64,000 bases of DNA from Pseudonocardia sp. HH130630-07 (GCF_001698125.1 NZ_CP013854.1:5208001-5272000); one strand, 5' to 3'; positions 31,608 to 42,354 are shown, numbered from the stretch's first letter. The notes: a model not told the origin generated them from the sequence alone. Numbers and translations: made by a program.

Positions 31608-32966
31608 ATGACACCGGTGCAGGACGTGGCGCAGCGGCTCGCCGCGCAGTGGGGCGACGACCGTGTCCTGCGGCCCGGCGACGACGGGTTCGCCACCGCG
31701 ACCCGTCTCTGGAACGGCGCGGTGCGCACGCGGCCGGCGGTGGTCGTCCGCCCGCGCAGCACCGCGGAGGTGTCGGCGGCCGTGGTCGCGGCCACGCAGG
31801 CCGGGGTGGGGCTGTCGGTACGCGGCGGTGGACACGACTGGGCCGGGCGTGCGCTCAACGACGGCGGCTTGGTGCTCGACCTCGGTGAGCTGCGCGCGGT
31901 GCAGGTCGCGGGGGACGTGGCGACCGCCGGTGGCGGCAGCAGGTCGGCCGACGTGGTGGCCGCCGCGGCGGCGGGTGGGTACGTCGTGGCGACCGGTACC
32001 GCCGGGGTGGTCGGCATGGCCGGGCTGTCCATGGGCGGGGGATACGGCCCGCTGCTCGGCACCGCCGGGCTGGCGGCGGACAACCTGCTCGGCGCCGAGG
32101 TCGTCCTCGCCGACGGCACGGTCGTCTCGACCGACGACGATCCCGAGCTGCTGTGGGCGCTGCGCGGCGGTGGCGGCAACTTCGGCGTCGTGACCGGCCT
32201 GCGCGTGCGGTTGCACGAGGACCGCGGGCTCGTCGGTGGCATGGTCCTGTTCCCGTGGTCCGAGGCGGCCTCGGTGCTGACCCGCTACGCCGAGCTGGTC
32301 GCGGACGCGCCCGACGGGCTGACCCTGCTCATCGAGATGACTGTGGTGCCGGACGTCGGGCCGTGCCTGCTCGCCGTCCCGGTGTGGTCGGGCCCGGCAT
32401 CGGGGGCCGACGCCGCGCTCGCCCGCGTCGAGCGGCTCGGCACCCCGCTGACCAGCGGTGTCGCGTCCGCCACCCAGGCGCAGCTGCTGGCCGGGTTCGA
32501 CGCGGCCGTCCCGGACGGCATGCACTGGCAGATCCGCACCCGTTCCGTCGCGGCGCTCACCCCCGCGGTGATCGACGCCGTGCTCGCGTCCGCCGCCGCG
32601 CGGCCGGGCCCGGGCGCGGGGATCGGGTTGCGGCAGTTCCACGGGGCGGCCACCCGGGTCGGCGCCGACGACACCGCCTTCGGCACGCGCACCGCGCACG
32701 TCGCGCTGGAGATCTCCGCCGGGCACGGGCCGGACGACGATCCCGCGCCGTACCGCGCGTGGGCCGAGGCCACGGACGCGGCCGTCGCCCCGCACGCCCT
32801 GCCCGGCGGCTACCCCAACTTCCTCGGCCCGGACCGGCACGAGCAGATCGGGCGGGCCTACGGCGCGCACGCGTCCCGGCTGGTCGCGGTGAAGGAGCGC
32901 TACGACCCGGGGCACGTCTTCACCGCCACGCCGATCCCCACCCGGGAGCAGCTGCGCTCCTCCTGA
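31608..32966 (+). CDS. FAD-binding oxidoreductase, berberine-bridge-enzyme type
   Basis: ATG 31608 follows AGGAGG by 7 bases. The 452-residue protein has the VAO/BBE fold: VVVRPRSTAEVSAAVVAATQAGVGLSVRGGGHDWAG with the histidine that normally carries FAD, GMAGLSMGGGYGPLLGTAGLAADNLLGAEVV, and the C-terminal BBE segment YPNFLGP and YDPGHVFTAT. At the site of the second flavin link, where many relatives have cysteine before D-N, this protein has AADN, so only a single covalent bond is expected. The substrate is unknown. Confidence 0.88.
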   Translation: MTPVQDVAQRLAAQWGDDRVLRPGDDGFATATRLWNGAVRTRPAVVVRPRSTAEVSAAVVAATQAGVGLSVRGGGHDWAGRALNDGGLVLDLGELRAVQVAGDVATAGGGSRSADVVAAAAAGGYVVATGTAGVVGMAGLSMGGGYGPLLGTAGLAADNLLGAEVVLADGTVVSTDDDPELLWALRGGGGNFGVVTGLRVRLHEDRGLVGGMVLFPWSEAASVLTRYAELVADAPDGLTLLIEMTVVPDVGPCLLAVPVWSGPASGADAALARVERLGTPLTSGVASATQAQLLAGFDAAVPDGMHWQIRTRSVAALTPAVIDAVLASAAARPGPGAGIGLRQFHGAATRVGADDTAFGTRTAHVALEISAGHGPDDDPAPYRAWAEATDAAVAPHALPGGYPNFLGPDRHEQIGRAYGAHASRLVAVKERYDPGHVFTATPIPTREQLRSS

Positions 32967-32973
32967 CCGGGCC

Positions 32974-34380
32974 TCACACCACCGAGGCCATCGCCTCGGT
33001 CAGCGTCGCGCGCAGGATCGCCTCCATCTCGTCGAACTCGGCCTGCCCGGCCACCATCGGCGGGGCGAGCTGGATGACGACGTCGCCGCGGTCGTCCGGA
33101 CGGCAGTAGAGGCCGTTGTCCAGCAGCGCCCCGGGCAGGAACCCGCGGACCAGCCGTTCCCGCTCCTGCGGGTCGAACCGCTCCTTCGTCGCGGCGTCGC
33201 GGACCAGCTCGATCGCCCAGAAGTAGCCGTCCCCGCGGACGTCGCCGACGATCGGGAGATCGCGCAGCCGGTCCAGGGTGGCGCCGAACGCCTCCTGGTG
33301 GCCGAGCACCCGGGAGTAGAGGCCGTCGCGTTCGAGCAGGTCCAGGTTCGCCAGCGCGACCGCCGCCGACACCGGGTGCCCGCCCCAGGTGTAGCCGTGC
33401 GGGAAGGTGACGCCGGGGGCCAGGAACGGCTCCATCACCCGGTCGGAGGCGATCAGCGCGCCCAGCGGGCCGTACCCCGACGTCATGCCCTTCGCACAGG
33501 TGATCAGGTCCGGCACGTACCCGAACTTCTCGCAGGCGAACACGTGCCCGTGCCGGCCGAAGGCGCAGATGACCTCGTCGGAGACGAGCAGCACGTCGTG
33601 GGCGTCGCAGATCTCCCGGACCCGGGCGAAGTAGCCGGGCGGCGGCGTGAGGCAGCCGCCGGAGTTCTGTACCGGCTCCAGGACGACGGCGGCGACCGTG
33701 TCCGCCCCCTCGAACAGGATCGCCTCCTCGATCCGGTCCGCCGCCCAGCGGCCGAAGGCCTCGTCGTCGCCGTCGAAGGCGGGGTTGCGGTAGCGGTTGG
33801 TGTTCGGGACCCGGAACCCGCCGGGGGCCAGCGGCTCGAAGTCCTTCTTCATCGCGGGCAGGCCGGTGATGGCCAGCGCACCGTGGGTGGTGCCGTGGTA
33901 GGCGGTGGCCCGGCTGATCACCTTGTGCTTGCCCGGCTTGCCGCGCAGGCGGAAGTACTGCTTGGCGACCTTCCAGGCGCTCTCCACGGCCTCGCCGCCG
34001 CCGGAGGTGAAGAAGACCCGGTTCAGGTCGCCCGGTGCGAGGTGCGCGAGCCGCTCGGCCAGCTCGGCGGCCGGGCGGGTCGCGTACCCCCAGACCGGGA
34101 AGTAGGCGAGTTCCGACGCCTGGCGGGCCGCGACCTCGGCCAGCTCGCGCCGGCCGTGCCCGGCCTGGACCACGAACAGTCCGGAGAGGCCGTCGATGAT
34201 CCGGCGGCCCCGGTCGTCCCAGACGTGGACGCCCTCGCCGCGGGTGATCACCGGGACGGGGTTGTCCGGGCCCCGGCCGCCCATCCGGGCGAAGTGCATC
34301 CAGAGGTGGCGCGCCGCGGCGTCGGAGGCCGAGGTCGTGTGCGCCGTCGGTGCGGTCCGGTCGTCGTCCAGCGTGGTCAT
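32974..34380 (-). CDS. Class III omega-aminotransferase
   Basis: The 468-residue PLP enzyme belongs to the beta-alanine:pyruvate / omega-amino acid transaminase group. Motifs are FFTSGGGEAVESAWKVAKQYF (PLP phosphate loop), ISRATAYHGTTHGAL, LLVSDEVICAFGRHG and the PLP lysine in TCAKGMTSGYGPLGA. It starts 21 bases after the semialdehyde dehydrogenase... reading order is dehydrogenase first, then this gene. Together they would transaminate an omega-amino acid such as beta-alanine and oxidise the semialdehyde. Its stop lies 7 bases from the converging flavoprotein stop. Confidence 0.9.
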   Translation of the reverse strand: MTTLDDDRTAPTAHTTSASDAAARHLWMHFARMGGRGPDNPVPVITRGEGVHVWDDRGRRIIDGLSGLFVVQAGHGRRELAEVAARQASELAYFPVWGYATRPAAELAERLAHLAPGDLNRVFFTSGGGEAVESAWKVAKQYFRLRGKPGKHKVISRATAYHGTTHGALAITGLPAMKKDFEPLAPGGFRVPNTNRYRNPAFDGDDEAFGRWAADRIEEAILFEGADTVAAVVLEPVQNSGGCLTPPPGYFARVREICDAHDVLLVSDEVICAFGRHGHVFACEKFGYVPDLITCAKGMTSGYGPLGALIASDRVMEPFLAPGVTFPHGYTWGGHPVSAAVALANLDLLERDGLYSRVLGHQEAFGATLDRLRDLPIVGDVRGDGYFWAIELVRDAATKERFDPQERERLVRGFLPGALLDNGLYCRPDDRGDVVIQLAPPMVAGQAEFDEMEAILRATLTEAMASVV

Positions 34381-34401
34381 GGTCGCTCCTGTCCTCGGGT
34401 G

Positions 34402-35940
<1,539 letters not shown>

Positions 35941-35980
35941 GCGAGCAGTGTCACGACCGACAGGCCCGCCCGACACCCTC

Positions 35981-36022
35981 CGATCCGTCCGGAATCCGTT
36001 GCGGATCCGACGATCCGTCCGG
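35981..36022. promoter_or_regulatory. Repeated operator candidate between mmsA and pucR
   Basis: CGATCCGTCCGG occurs at 35981-35992 and 36011-36022, exactly 30 bases apart (about three helix turns). Between them atccg-ttg-cggat (35994-36006) is a perfect palindrome. The arrangement suits a PucR-type regulator controlling both directions. Confidence 0.6.
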
Positions 36023-36043
36023 GTTCTCTGCCATCCTGCGTCC

Positions 36044-37561
36044 GTGTATCCGACGGTCGCCGAGATCCTCGACCTGCCCGCGGTCCGGGCCGGGCGTCCG
36101 GCCGTGCGGGCGGGGCGGTCCGGGCTGGGGGAGCCCGTGCGCTGGGTGCACGTCAGCGAGCAGCGCGATCCGGCGGGCACGCTCGCGAGCGGGGTCCTCG
36201 TGCTGTCGATCGGGGTGCCGGCCGGTGACCCGTCGGTGGCGCCGTCGGCCTACCTCGGCGCGTTGCGCGCGGCCGGGGCGGTGGCGCTGGTCATCGAGCT
36301 GGGCCAGCACCTGCGGTCGCTGCCCGCGGACTGGGTGCAGGCCGCCCGCGCGCTGGACCTCCCGCTGGTGGAGCTGCGCCGCACGGTGCGGTTCCTGGAG
36401 GTCACCGAGGCGGTGCACGCCCGGGTCGTGACCGAGCAGTACGGCCGCCTGAAGTTCGCCGACCGGGTGGCCGGGGTGTTCCGCGGGCTGTCGGTGCAGG
36501 GCGCCGGGCCCGGCCGGATCGTGGGGGAGGCGGCGACCCTGCTGGGGCTGCCGGTGGTGCTGGAGGACGCCGCGCACCGGGTCCTGGAGCTCGCCGGGGG
36601 CGGGGCGGCCGACGTGCTGCGCGACTGGACGGCGCGGTCCCGGCGGACCCCGACCGGCGCCCCGCCGCAGGGGGCGGGTGCCGAGGGCTGGGCGTCGGTG
36701 CCGGTGGGGCGGCCGGACCGCCGGTGGGGGCGCCTGGTCGTCCCGCTGCGGGCCCAGGACGACGCCGCGGTCCGGATGGTCCTCGACCACGCGGGTGACG
36801 CCGTCACGGTCGCCGCTCTGCTGCACGCCGGACCGGAGCGGGCCTCGCAGGACCGGGTGCTCGCCGACCTGCTCGACTGCCCGCCGGCCCGGCGCGCGGA
36901 TCTCGCCGCCCGGCTGCGCGCCTGCGGGATCCCCGACGGCCCGCTGGCCGTGCTGGTCCTCGTGGCCGGACCGGCCGCGACCGCGGCCCTGCGGACGGCG
37001 GTCGATGCGGTCCGGTCGCCGGTGCTCGCCGGGCGGGGTGCCGACGGCGTGCTGGTCGTCCTCGCCGGTGCCACCGCCGTCGACGCCGTGCTCGGCGCCG
37101 TGGCACCGGACGCCGCGACGGTCGCCGCCGGGTCCGCCGCCACGGCGCACGAGCTGCCGGAGGTTGTCACCGAGGTGACCCGGGTCGCCCGTGCCGCGGC
37201 CGCCGGGCCCGACCCGGCGGCGCACCGGCCGTGGCGGGCCGGTGACCTCGGTGTCCGGGGTCTGCTGTGGGACCTGCGGGACGACGACCGGCTGCTGTCC
37301 TACGTAGACGGCGAGCTGGGGCCGCTGCTGCGGCTGCCGACCCGGCGCCGGGCCGGACTGCTGGCCGATGCCCGCGCCTACACCGGCGCGGACGGCGTGG
37401 TGACCGCGTTCGCCGAGCGGGCCGGGGTCAGCCGGGCCGCGGCCTACGCGCGGGTGGACCGGCTGTCCGCGGCGCTGGGCCGCGACGTGCGGGACCCGGC
37501 GGTCCGGCTGTCACTGACGACGGCGCTGCTGGGGCTCGCGGCGTCCGGGGTGCAGCCGTGA
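36044..37561 (+). CDS. PucR-family transcriptional regulator (second)
   Basis: The GTG at 36044 gives a 505-residue protein beginning VYPTVAEILDLPAVRAGRP, the normal N-terminus of the PucR domain, with VRWVHVSEQRDPAGTLASGVLVLSIG and a central variable region. The C-terminal helix-turn-helix (AFAERAGVSRAAAYARVDRLSAALGRD) resembles that of PucR but is less typical than the one in the gene at 11216-12742. It is divergent from mmsA and the aminotransferase and probably senses an intermediate of that pathway. Its stop is one base from the converging flavoprotein gene. Confidence 0.88.
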   Translation: MYPTVAEILDLPAVRAGRPAVRAGRSGLGEPVRWVHVSEQRDPAGTLASGVLVLSIGVPAGDPSVAPSAYLGALRAAGAVALVIELGQHLRSLPADWVQAARALDLPLVELRRTVRFLEVTEAVHARVVTEQYGRLKFADRVAGVFRGLSVQGAGPGRIVGEAATLLGLPVVLEDAAHRVLELAGGGAADVLRDWTARSRRTPTGAPPQGAGAEGWASVPVGRPDRRWGRLVVPLRAQDDAAVRMVLDHAGDAVTVAALLHAGPERASQDRVLADLLDCPPARRADLAARLRACGIPDGPLAVLVLVAGPAATAALRTAVDAVRSPVLAGRGADGVLVVLAGATAVDAVLGAVAPDAATVAAGSAATAHELPEVVTEVTRVARAAAAGPDPAAHRPWRAGDLGVRGLLWDLRDDDRLLSYVDGELGPLLRLPTRRRAGLLADARAYTGADGVVTAFAERAGVSRAAAYARVDRLSAALGRDVRDPAVRLSLTTALLGLAASGVQP

Positions 37562-37562
37562 C

Positions 37563-38978
37563 TCACGAGTCGAAGATCGCCCCGTAGGCGGCGACGCCCT
37601 GCCGTTCCATCCCGCCGACGACCGCCCAGGTCAGCTTCTTGTTGGACACGCAGACCACGGCGTGGGCGTCGAAGTCGAGCTGCAGCCGGCGGGTCAGGGC
37701 CAGTGTGTCGGGCTTGCCGTCGCGGGTGGTGTCCCACACCACCGCGCCGGGATCGATCCGGCGCACGTGCTCGACGAACTCCGCGCCGTAGGTCGCGACC
37801 GGGTCGCGGGTCACCCACAGCAGCCGGAACGGCAGCTCGCGCAGCTCCATGACGCTGAACAGCGGCCCGATCCCGCTGCCGGTGGCGACGAACAGGACCC
37901 GGTCGAACAGCGACGACGCCGATCCCATCCCGGCGGTCGGGCGTCCCTTGAGCCAGAGGTGCGTCGGCGGGGACTCGATGAACGCCCCGGTCCAGTCCCC
38001 GGCGCGGGAGACCACGACCCGGCCCTCACCGGAGTCGCCGGGCCCGATGATGGCGAAGGAGTGCCACTCGGTGAGCGGGGACCGGCTGAACGAGACGAAC
38101 GAGCCCAGCGGCGTCCAGCGGTCCTGCGGGAACCGGACCGAGATCGCGTGCGACGACAGCCGCTCCGTGGTGATCGGGACGCGCCGCAGCGTCGTCCACG
38201 GCCACGCCGCACTCAGCACGACCACGGCGACGACCCACACCTGCCAGGCACCCAGCACGGCGAGCAGCGACCCGCCCGCCACGGCCCAGGTGACGACCGC
38301 GGTGTTGCCGACCATCAGGATCAGCAGTCCCCACCCGAGCCAGCGGTGGGTGCGCTCGAACAGGTCGTGCCACCGCTCCCGGACCGGACGCACGGCGCAG
38401 GCGACCACCGCGACCAGGGCCACGGCGATCATCCCCGGCAGGACGGCGGCGGGGGCCGGCGCCGTACCGTGCGCCACCGCGACGAACAGGGCGACCGTGG
38501 AGACGACGTGCCAGCCGACGCCCGAGCTCGCGGCCCCGACGTGAACGCCGCCGAAGTGCGACACCTTGCCCGCCGACCAGCGCACCGTGTACGGCCAGCT
38601 CCGCGGGATCCGCAGCATGGTGCGGAACAGCGCGTTCACCACCAGCCGCTGGCGCATCAGGACGGCGAGCGCCAGGTTGACGAGGGCGAGGTCGGAGGTC
38701 GCGGCCGCCACCCGGACCGCCCCGGCACCGGCCCACGACGGGCCGAGCACGACGGCGAGCACCACGTTCACGGTGGCGACGGCCGCGCCGAGCCGGACGT
38801 AGGGGCTCAGCCCGGGGTGCTTGAGGGCCGCCCGGACCCGTCGCAGCCGGACGGGGCGCCCGGCGGGCACGGGTGCCGCACCCGGCGGGAGAGCGGGAAC
38901 GACCGGGTCGACCTCCGGTGGCCGGGCACGGGTGGCCGCCGTACCCCGGGAGTGGTCGACTCCGACGTTGCCGTTCAC
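37563..38978 (-). CDS. Membrane flavoprotein reductase, TmpA/ferric-reductase-like
   Basis: The GTG at 38978 has a ggggagag ribosome site. The 471-residue protein begins with about 45 hydrophilic residues, then roughly six transmembrane helices (residues 60-245; GKVSHFGGVHVGAASSGVGWH, FERTHRWLGWGLLIL, with histidines that could bind haem or quinone), then a cytosolic flavodoxin-reductase-like region: EWHSFAIIGP (FAD), LFVATGSGIGPLFSVMELRE (NAD(P)H) and VCVSNKKLTW. This resembles fungal TmpA-type membrane oxidoreductases and their bacterial relatives. Electron acceptor and physiological role are unknown. Confidence 0.7.
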   Translation of the reverse strand: MNGNVGVDHSRGTAATRARPPEVDPVVPALPPGAAPVPAGRPVRLRRVRAALKHPGLSPYVRLGAAVATVNVVLAVVLGPSWAGAGAVRVAAATSDLALVNLALAVLMRQRLVVNALFRTMLRIPRSWPYTVRWSAGKVSHFGGVHVGAASSGVGWHVVSTVALFVAVAHGTAPAPAAVLPGMIAVALVAVVACAVRPVRERWHDLFERTHRWLGWGLLILMVGNTAVVTWAVAGGSLLAVLGAWQVWVVAVVVLSAAWPWTTLRRVPITTERLSSHAISVRFPQDRWTPLGSFVSFSRSPLTEWHSFAIIGPGDSGEGRVVVSRAGDWTGAFIESPPTHLWLKGRPTAGMGSASSLFDRVLFVATGSGIGPLFSVMELRELPFRLLWVTRDPVATYGAEFVEHVRRIDPGAVVWDTTRDGKPDTLALTRRLQLDFDAHAVVCVSNKKLTWAVVGGMERQGVAAYGAIFDS

Positions 38979-39304
38979 GCGCTCTCCCCATGCAGCCGCG
39001 GCGGCCTGCTCGCGGACGTCTGCTCGACACCGGCCCTCGGCTCCACGCCGGTCGTCGTGCGATCACGAGCGCACGCGGCATCCGGGGGAGCGGAGCACAC
39101 GTCCCCTTGTCGTCCGATCGGTCCGACCACCAGACCGATCGACTGGGTCGTGCACGACGAATCAAACGCCTGGCGTTGCCGCGCAACGGGTGCACGGGCA
39201 CCGGGACACGAATGAGGAGGAGTTCCACTCGCGAACCGGTTGATCACGCAAGAACGACACCGGCCGATGGTCGCGAGGCCGATCCGTCGAACCGGGCGTA
39301 CCGG
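38979..39304. other. Intergenic stretch with a perfect inverted repeat
   Basis: No gene was recognised in these 326 bases. The arms cgatcggtc (39115-39123) and gaccgatcg (39133-39141) pair perfectly around a 9-base spacer, as in an operator or weak hairpin. The region is visibly less GC-rich than the genes around it and probably holds the promoter of the membrane flavoprotein gene. Confidence 0.5.
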
Positions 39305-40162
39305 TCACGGCGCCCACTCGTCCGCGTGCCGGCGGACGAAGTCCTCGAAACTGCGCGGCGCACGCCCGGTCAGCTCCAGGACCGACGTGCTGATCCGCTC
39401 GTCGCCGTGGGCCCGGATACCGATCTCGACGGCGGCGAGGCTCTCGGCGAACGCGGGCGGCAGCCCGGCGGCCCGGTTGGCCGCGGCCACCTCGGCGACC
39501 TCGACGTCGACCACCCGGACCGGGCGGCCGGTCCCGGCGGTGACGATCGCGGCCGCATCGTGGTAGCTCAGCGCCCGCGGACCGGTGAGCAGGTACTCGT
39601 CGTGCGGATCGGGTGCCGGGTCGGACAGCAGCGCGGCCGCCGACGCGGCGATGTCCGCCGCGTCGATCCACCCGACGCCACCGGTACCGGCGGCGGTCCG
39701 GATCTCGCCGTCGGCCCTGATCCGCACGGCCATCGGGTGCGGGCGCAGGAAGTTCTGCATGAACGCGGACGGCAGCAGCACCACCCCACCCGGCCGGTTC
39801 CGTACCCGGTCGGCGAGCTCCAGCATGCCGGGCGCACCGGGGAACTCGATCGCCGAGCCCAGGAACACCACCTTCCGGACGCCCTGCCGGTCGGCCTCGT
39901 CGAGGAACGGCGCCACCCGGACCAGCGGATCGACCTCGAGCGGGGGCGCGACGAGATACACCCGGTCCGTCCCGGCGAGCGCGGCGCGGTGGGTGGCCGG
40001 ATCGTCCCAGTCGAACACGACGGCATCGGCGTCTGCACCGCCACCGGCGCCGGGGTCCGGGTGCCGGCTGGCCACCCGGACCGGGACGCCCCCGGCGCGC
40101 AGCGTCGCGGCGAGCACCCGCCCGGTCTTCCCGGTGCCGCCGGTGACGAGGACGCCGGTCAT
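39305..40162 (-). CDS. NmrA-like NAD(P)-binding protein
   Basis: The ATG at 40162 overlaps the SnoaL-like gene's stop (ATGA) and gives a 285-residue protein starting MTGVLVTGGTGKTGRVLAA, the dinucleotide-binding glycine motif of atypical short-chain dehydrogenases. LAGTDRVYLVAPP and VFLGSAIEFPG follow, and LPSAFMQNFL is typical of NmrA or QOR2-type proteins. No Tyr-x-x-x-Lys pair is present, so it may be a redox sensor or a quinone reductase. Its pairing with SnoaL and a divergent XRE regulator suggests a small induced operon. Confidence 0.85.
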   Translation of the reverse strand: MTGVLVTGGTGKTGRVLAATLRAGGVPVRVASRHPDPGAGGGADADAVVFDWDDPATHRAALAGTDRVYLVAPPLEVDPLVRVAPFLDEADRQGVRKVVFLGSAIEFPGAPGMLELADRVRNRPGGVVLLPSAFMQNFLRPHPMAVRIRADGEIRTAAGTGGVGWIDAADIAASAAALLSDPAPDPHDEYLLTGPRALSYHDAAAIVTAGTGRPVRVVDVEVAEVAAANRAAGLPPAFAESLAAVEIGIRAHGDERISTSVLELTGRAPRSFEDFVRRHADEWAP

Positions 40163-40596
40163 CGGGCGGCCGCCCACCGGCCGACCGGCTCGGGCAGCGT
40201 GCCGGCCGCCGCGGCCGCCGCGACCGGGCTCCAGTGGTCGCGGAAGCGGGTGATCAGACCGTCCTCGACGGTCAGCACCGTGACGTAGTCGATGCGGTAG
40301 GCCGCGCCGGTGGCGACCGTCCTGCCCTCGGCGGTGAGCTCCACCACGATCGTGGCGGGATCGCCGGTGGTGTGCACGGTGACGGCCGGGACGGACCGCA
40401 CGTCGTAGTGGTCCGGGTAGCCGGCCAGGTAGCCGCGGACGGCCTCACGCCCGTCCAGCCGTCGCGGCGAGGCACCGACGGCGAAGGGGAACTCCGCGGT
40501 CCCGTCGGGTGCCCACAGGTCGGCGACCGCGTCCATGTCCTTGGCGAGCAGGCGGTCCAGCAGGTGGCGGAGCGTCTCCTCGGGGGTTCGTGTCAT
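40159..40596 (-). CDS. SnoaL/NTF2-like protein
   Basis: The 145-residue protein has the NTF2 fold pattern: LLAKDMDAVADLWAPDGTAEFPFA, REAVRGYLAGYPDHYD, YRIDYVTVLTVEDGLITRFRDHWSP. Such proteins are polyketide cyclases, ketosteroid isomerase-like enzymes or ligand-binding proteins; no reaction can be assigned. It is the first gene of a two-gene unit with the NmrA-like gene, divergent from the XRE regulator. Confidence 0.82.
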   Translation of the reverse strand: MTRTPEETLRHLLDRLLAKDMDAVADLWAPDGTAEFPFAVGASPRRLDGREAVRGYLAGYPDHYDVRSVPAVTVHTTGDPATIVVELTAEGRTVATGAAYRIDYVTVLTVEDGLITRFRDHWSPVAAAAAAGTLPEPVGRWAAAR

Positions 40597-40697
40597 GGGT
40601 ACCAGCCTGTGCGCGACGTCCGGGCGGCGGAACGGACCGGCGAGCCCCGGACCACCGGTCCGTGGCTCCGGCCGCGACGCCGTGCCACCCTGGGAGC

Positions 40698-41492
40698 GTG
40701 AGCAGGGTGGAACTGGCGGACTTCCTGCGCCGGAGGCGGGAGGCTCTGCGCCCCGACGGCGGGCCGGCGCGGCCCCGTCGGCGCACCCCTGGGCTGCGCC
40801 GGGAGGAGGTCGCCGAGCGCTCCGGGGTGTCGGTGAGCTACTACGAACGGCTGGAGCAGGCCCGTGCGCCCCGGCCGTCCGCGCAGGTCGTGACCGCACT
40901 CGGCCAGGCGCTCCGGCTCACCCCGCCGGAGATCGAACATCTGGCGCGCCTCGCCGGGCTCGCGCCCGACAGCGGTCCGGCGCCGGTGCCCGCCGACGCG
41001 CGCCGGCTGCTCGACCGCCTGGGCCCGCTGCCGGCGTACCTGGTCGACGAGCGCCAGGACATCGTGGCGTGGAACCGGGCCGCGGTCGCGCTGATCACCG
41101 ACTTCGCCCTGCTCGCGCCGGAGGAGCGCAACGTGACCGCGCTGTCGATCCGGTTCGGCGGCACGCTCTGCGCCGAGCCGGCACCGGGCGGGTTCGCCCG
41201 TGCACTCGCCGCGGAGCTACGGGCGTCGAGCGCCCGGCGCCGCGCCGACCGCAGGCTGGGCGAGCTGGTCAACGCCTACGCCGCGCACGAGCCGGAGTTC
41301 GCCGCCGCCTGGCGGGACCACGACGTCCGGCCCCCGCCGGCGGTCCGCAAGCAGCTCGACCATCCCGAGCTCGGCCCGCTCGACCTGGAGCTGCAGATAC
41401 TCCAGGTACCGGGCACCGGACTCCGCCTGCACCTCTACACCGCCGAACCCGGCAGCCCCAGCGCCACCGCACTGGCCGCACTGGTTCCCTAG
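40698..41492 (+). CDS. XRE-family regulator with MmyB-like ligand domain
   Basis: The GTG at 40698 has a ggga site upstream, and the 264-residue protein starts VSRVELADFLRRRREALRP. It has a helix-turn-helix of the family (GLRREEVAERSGVSVSYYERLEQARAPRPS) and a C-terminal MmyB-like PAS domain (LPAYLVDERQDIVAWNRAAVALITDF; RADRRLGELVNAYAAHEPEFAAAW). It is divergent from the SnoaL-NmrA genes 101 bases away, the standard layout in which this regulator controls its oxidoreductase neighbour. Confidence 0.9.
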   Translation: MSRVELADFLRRRREALRPDGGPARPRRRTPGLRREEVAERSGVSVSYYERLEQARAPRPSAQVVTALGQALRLTPPEIEHLARLAGLAPDSGPAPVPADARRLLDRLGPLPAYLVDERQDIVAWNRAAVALITDFALLAPEERNVTALSIRFGGTLCAEPAPGGFARALAAELRASSARRRADRRLGELVNAYAAHEPEFAAAWRDHDVRPPPAVRKQLDHPELGPLDLELQILQVPGTGLRLHLYTAEPGSPSATALAALVP

Positions 41493-41526
41493 ACCGGACC
41501 CGCCCCGCCCCGCCGGCGCGTACCGG

Positions 41527-41556
41527 CCCCGGCTCGGCGGGTGCGGCGAGCCGGGG
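41527..41556. terminator. Bidirectional terminator hairpin
   Basis: The arms ccccggctcg (41527-41536) and cgagccgggg (41547-41556) pair exactly around a 10-base loop, between the converging XRE and pgl genes. Confidence 0.75.
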
Positions 41557-41568
41557 CGGGTGCGGCGG

Positions 41569-42354
41569 TCAGGAGCGGGCGGGCCGCACACCCTCCGGGA
41601 GCCGGGCGGCGGCGTCGGCGTCGAGGAGCCACCGGGTCCGCTCGGTCCCGCGGGCCCCGGCGACCGGCAGCTCGGTCTCCGGTGTCCCGGTCAGCGCGCC
41701 GGCCACCGCCGGTGCCTTCGCCGTTCCGGCGGCGACCACCCACACCTCGCGGGACCGCCGCGCGGCGGCGAGGGTCAGTGAGATGCGGGTCGGCGGCGGC
41801 TTCGGGCAGTCGAACACCGGGACCACGGTCGCGGCCTGCTCGTGCACGGCGGGGGAGTCCGGGAACACCGAGAGGGTGTGGCCCTCCTCGCCCATCCCGA
41901 CCAGGGTCACGTCGAAGGCGGGGATGCCGTCCTCTCCGGGGCCGGCCAGGCCGGCCAGGACCGCGGCGTGGTCCCGCGCCGCCTCCTCGGCCTCCTCGCG
42001 GGTGCCGCCGTCGGCCGAGGCGGCCGGCATCGGGTGCACCCGGGCCGGGTCGAGCGGCACGTGGTCCAGCAGGGCCTCGTGGGCCTGCTTCTCGTTGCGG
42101 TCGCCGTCGTCGGCGCCGACGAACCGCTCGTCGCCCCAGAAGACGTCCACCGAGCCCCAGTCGACGGCGTCCCGGGCCGGGGACGCGGCGACGTCGCGGA
42201 GCAGCTGGATCCCGACGCCACCACCGGTCAGGACGACCCGCGGGACCCGGCCCCGCGCCTGGACGTCGACCAGCGCCGTGATCAACCGCGCCGCCACCGC
42301 CGCGGCGAGCGCGTCCGGGCCGGGATGGACGGCGACCTGCACGTCCCCGGTCAT
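41569..42354 (-). CDS. pgl: 6-phosphogluconolactonase
   Basis: The 261-residue DevB-type lactonase hydrolyses 6-phosphogluconolactone in the oxidative pentose phosphate pathway. Motifs are LTGGGVGIQLL near residue 43, VDVFWGDERFV, PMPAASADGG and DVTLVGMGEEGHTLSVFPDSPAV. The ATG overlaps the opcA stop (ATGA); it is the last gene of the tkt-tal-pgi-like-zwf-opcA-pgl operon. Order and neighbours match M. tuberculosis Rv1445c. Confidence 0.95.
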   Translation of the reverse strand: MTGDVQVAVHPGPDALAAAVAARLITALVDVQARGRVPRVVLTGGGVGIQLLRDVAASPARDAVDWGSVDVFWGDERFVGADDGDRNEKQAHEALLDHVPLDPARVHPMPAASADGGTREEAEEAARDHAAVLAGLAGPGEDGIPAFDVTLVGMGEEGHTLSVFPDSPAVHEQAATVVPVFDCPKPPPTRISLTLAAARRSREVWVVAAGTAKAPAVAGALTGTPETELPVAGARGTERTRWLLDADAAARLPEGVRPARS

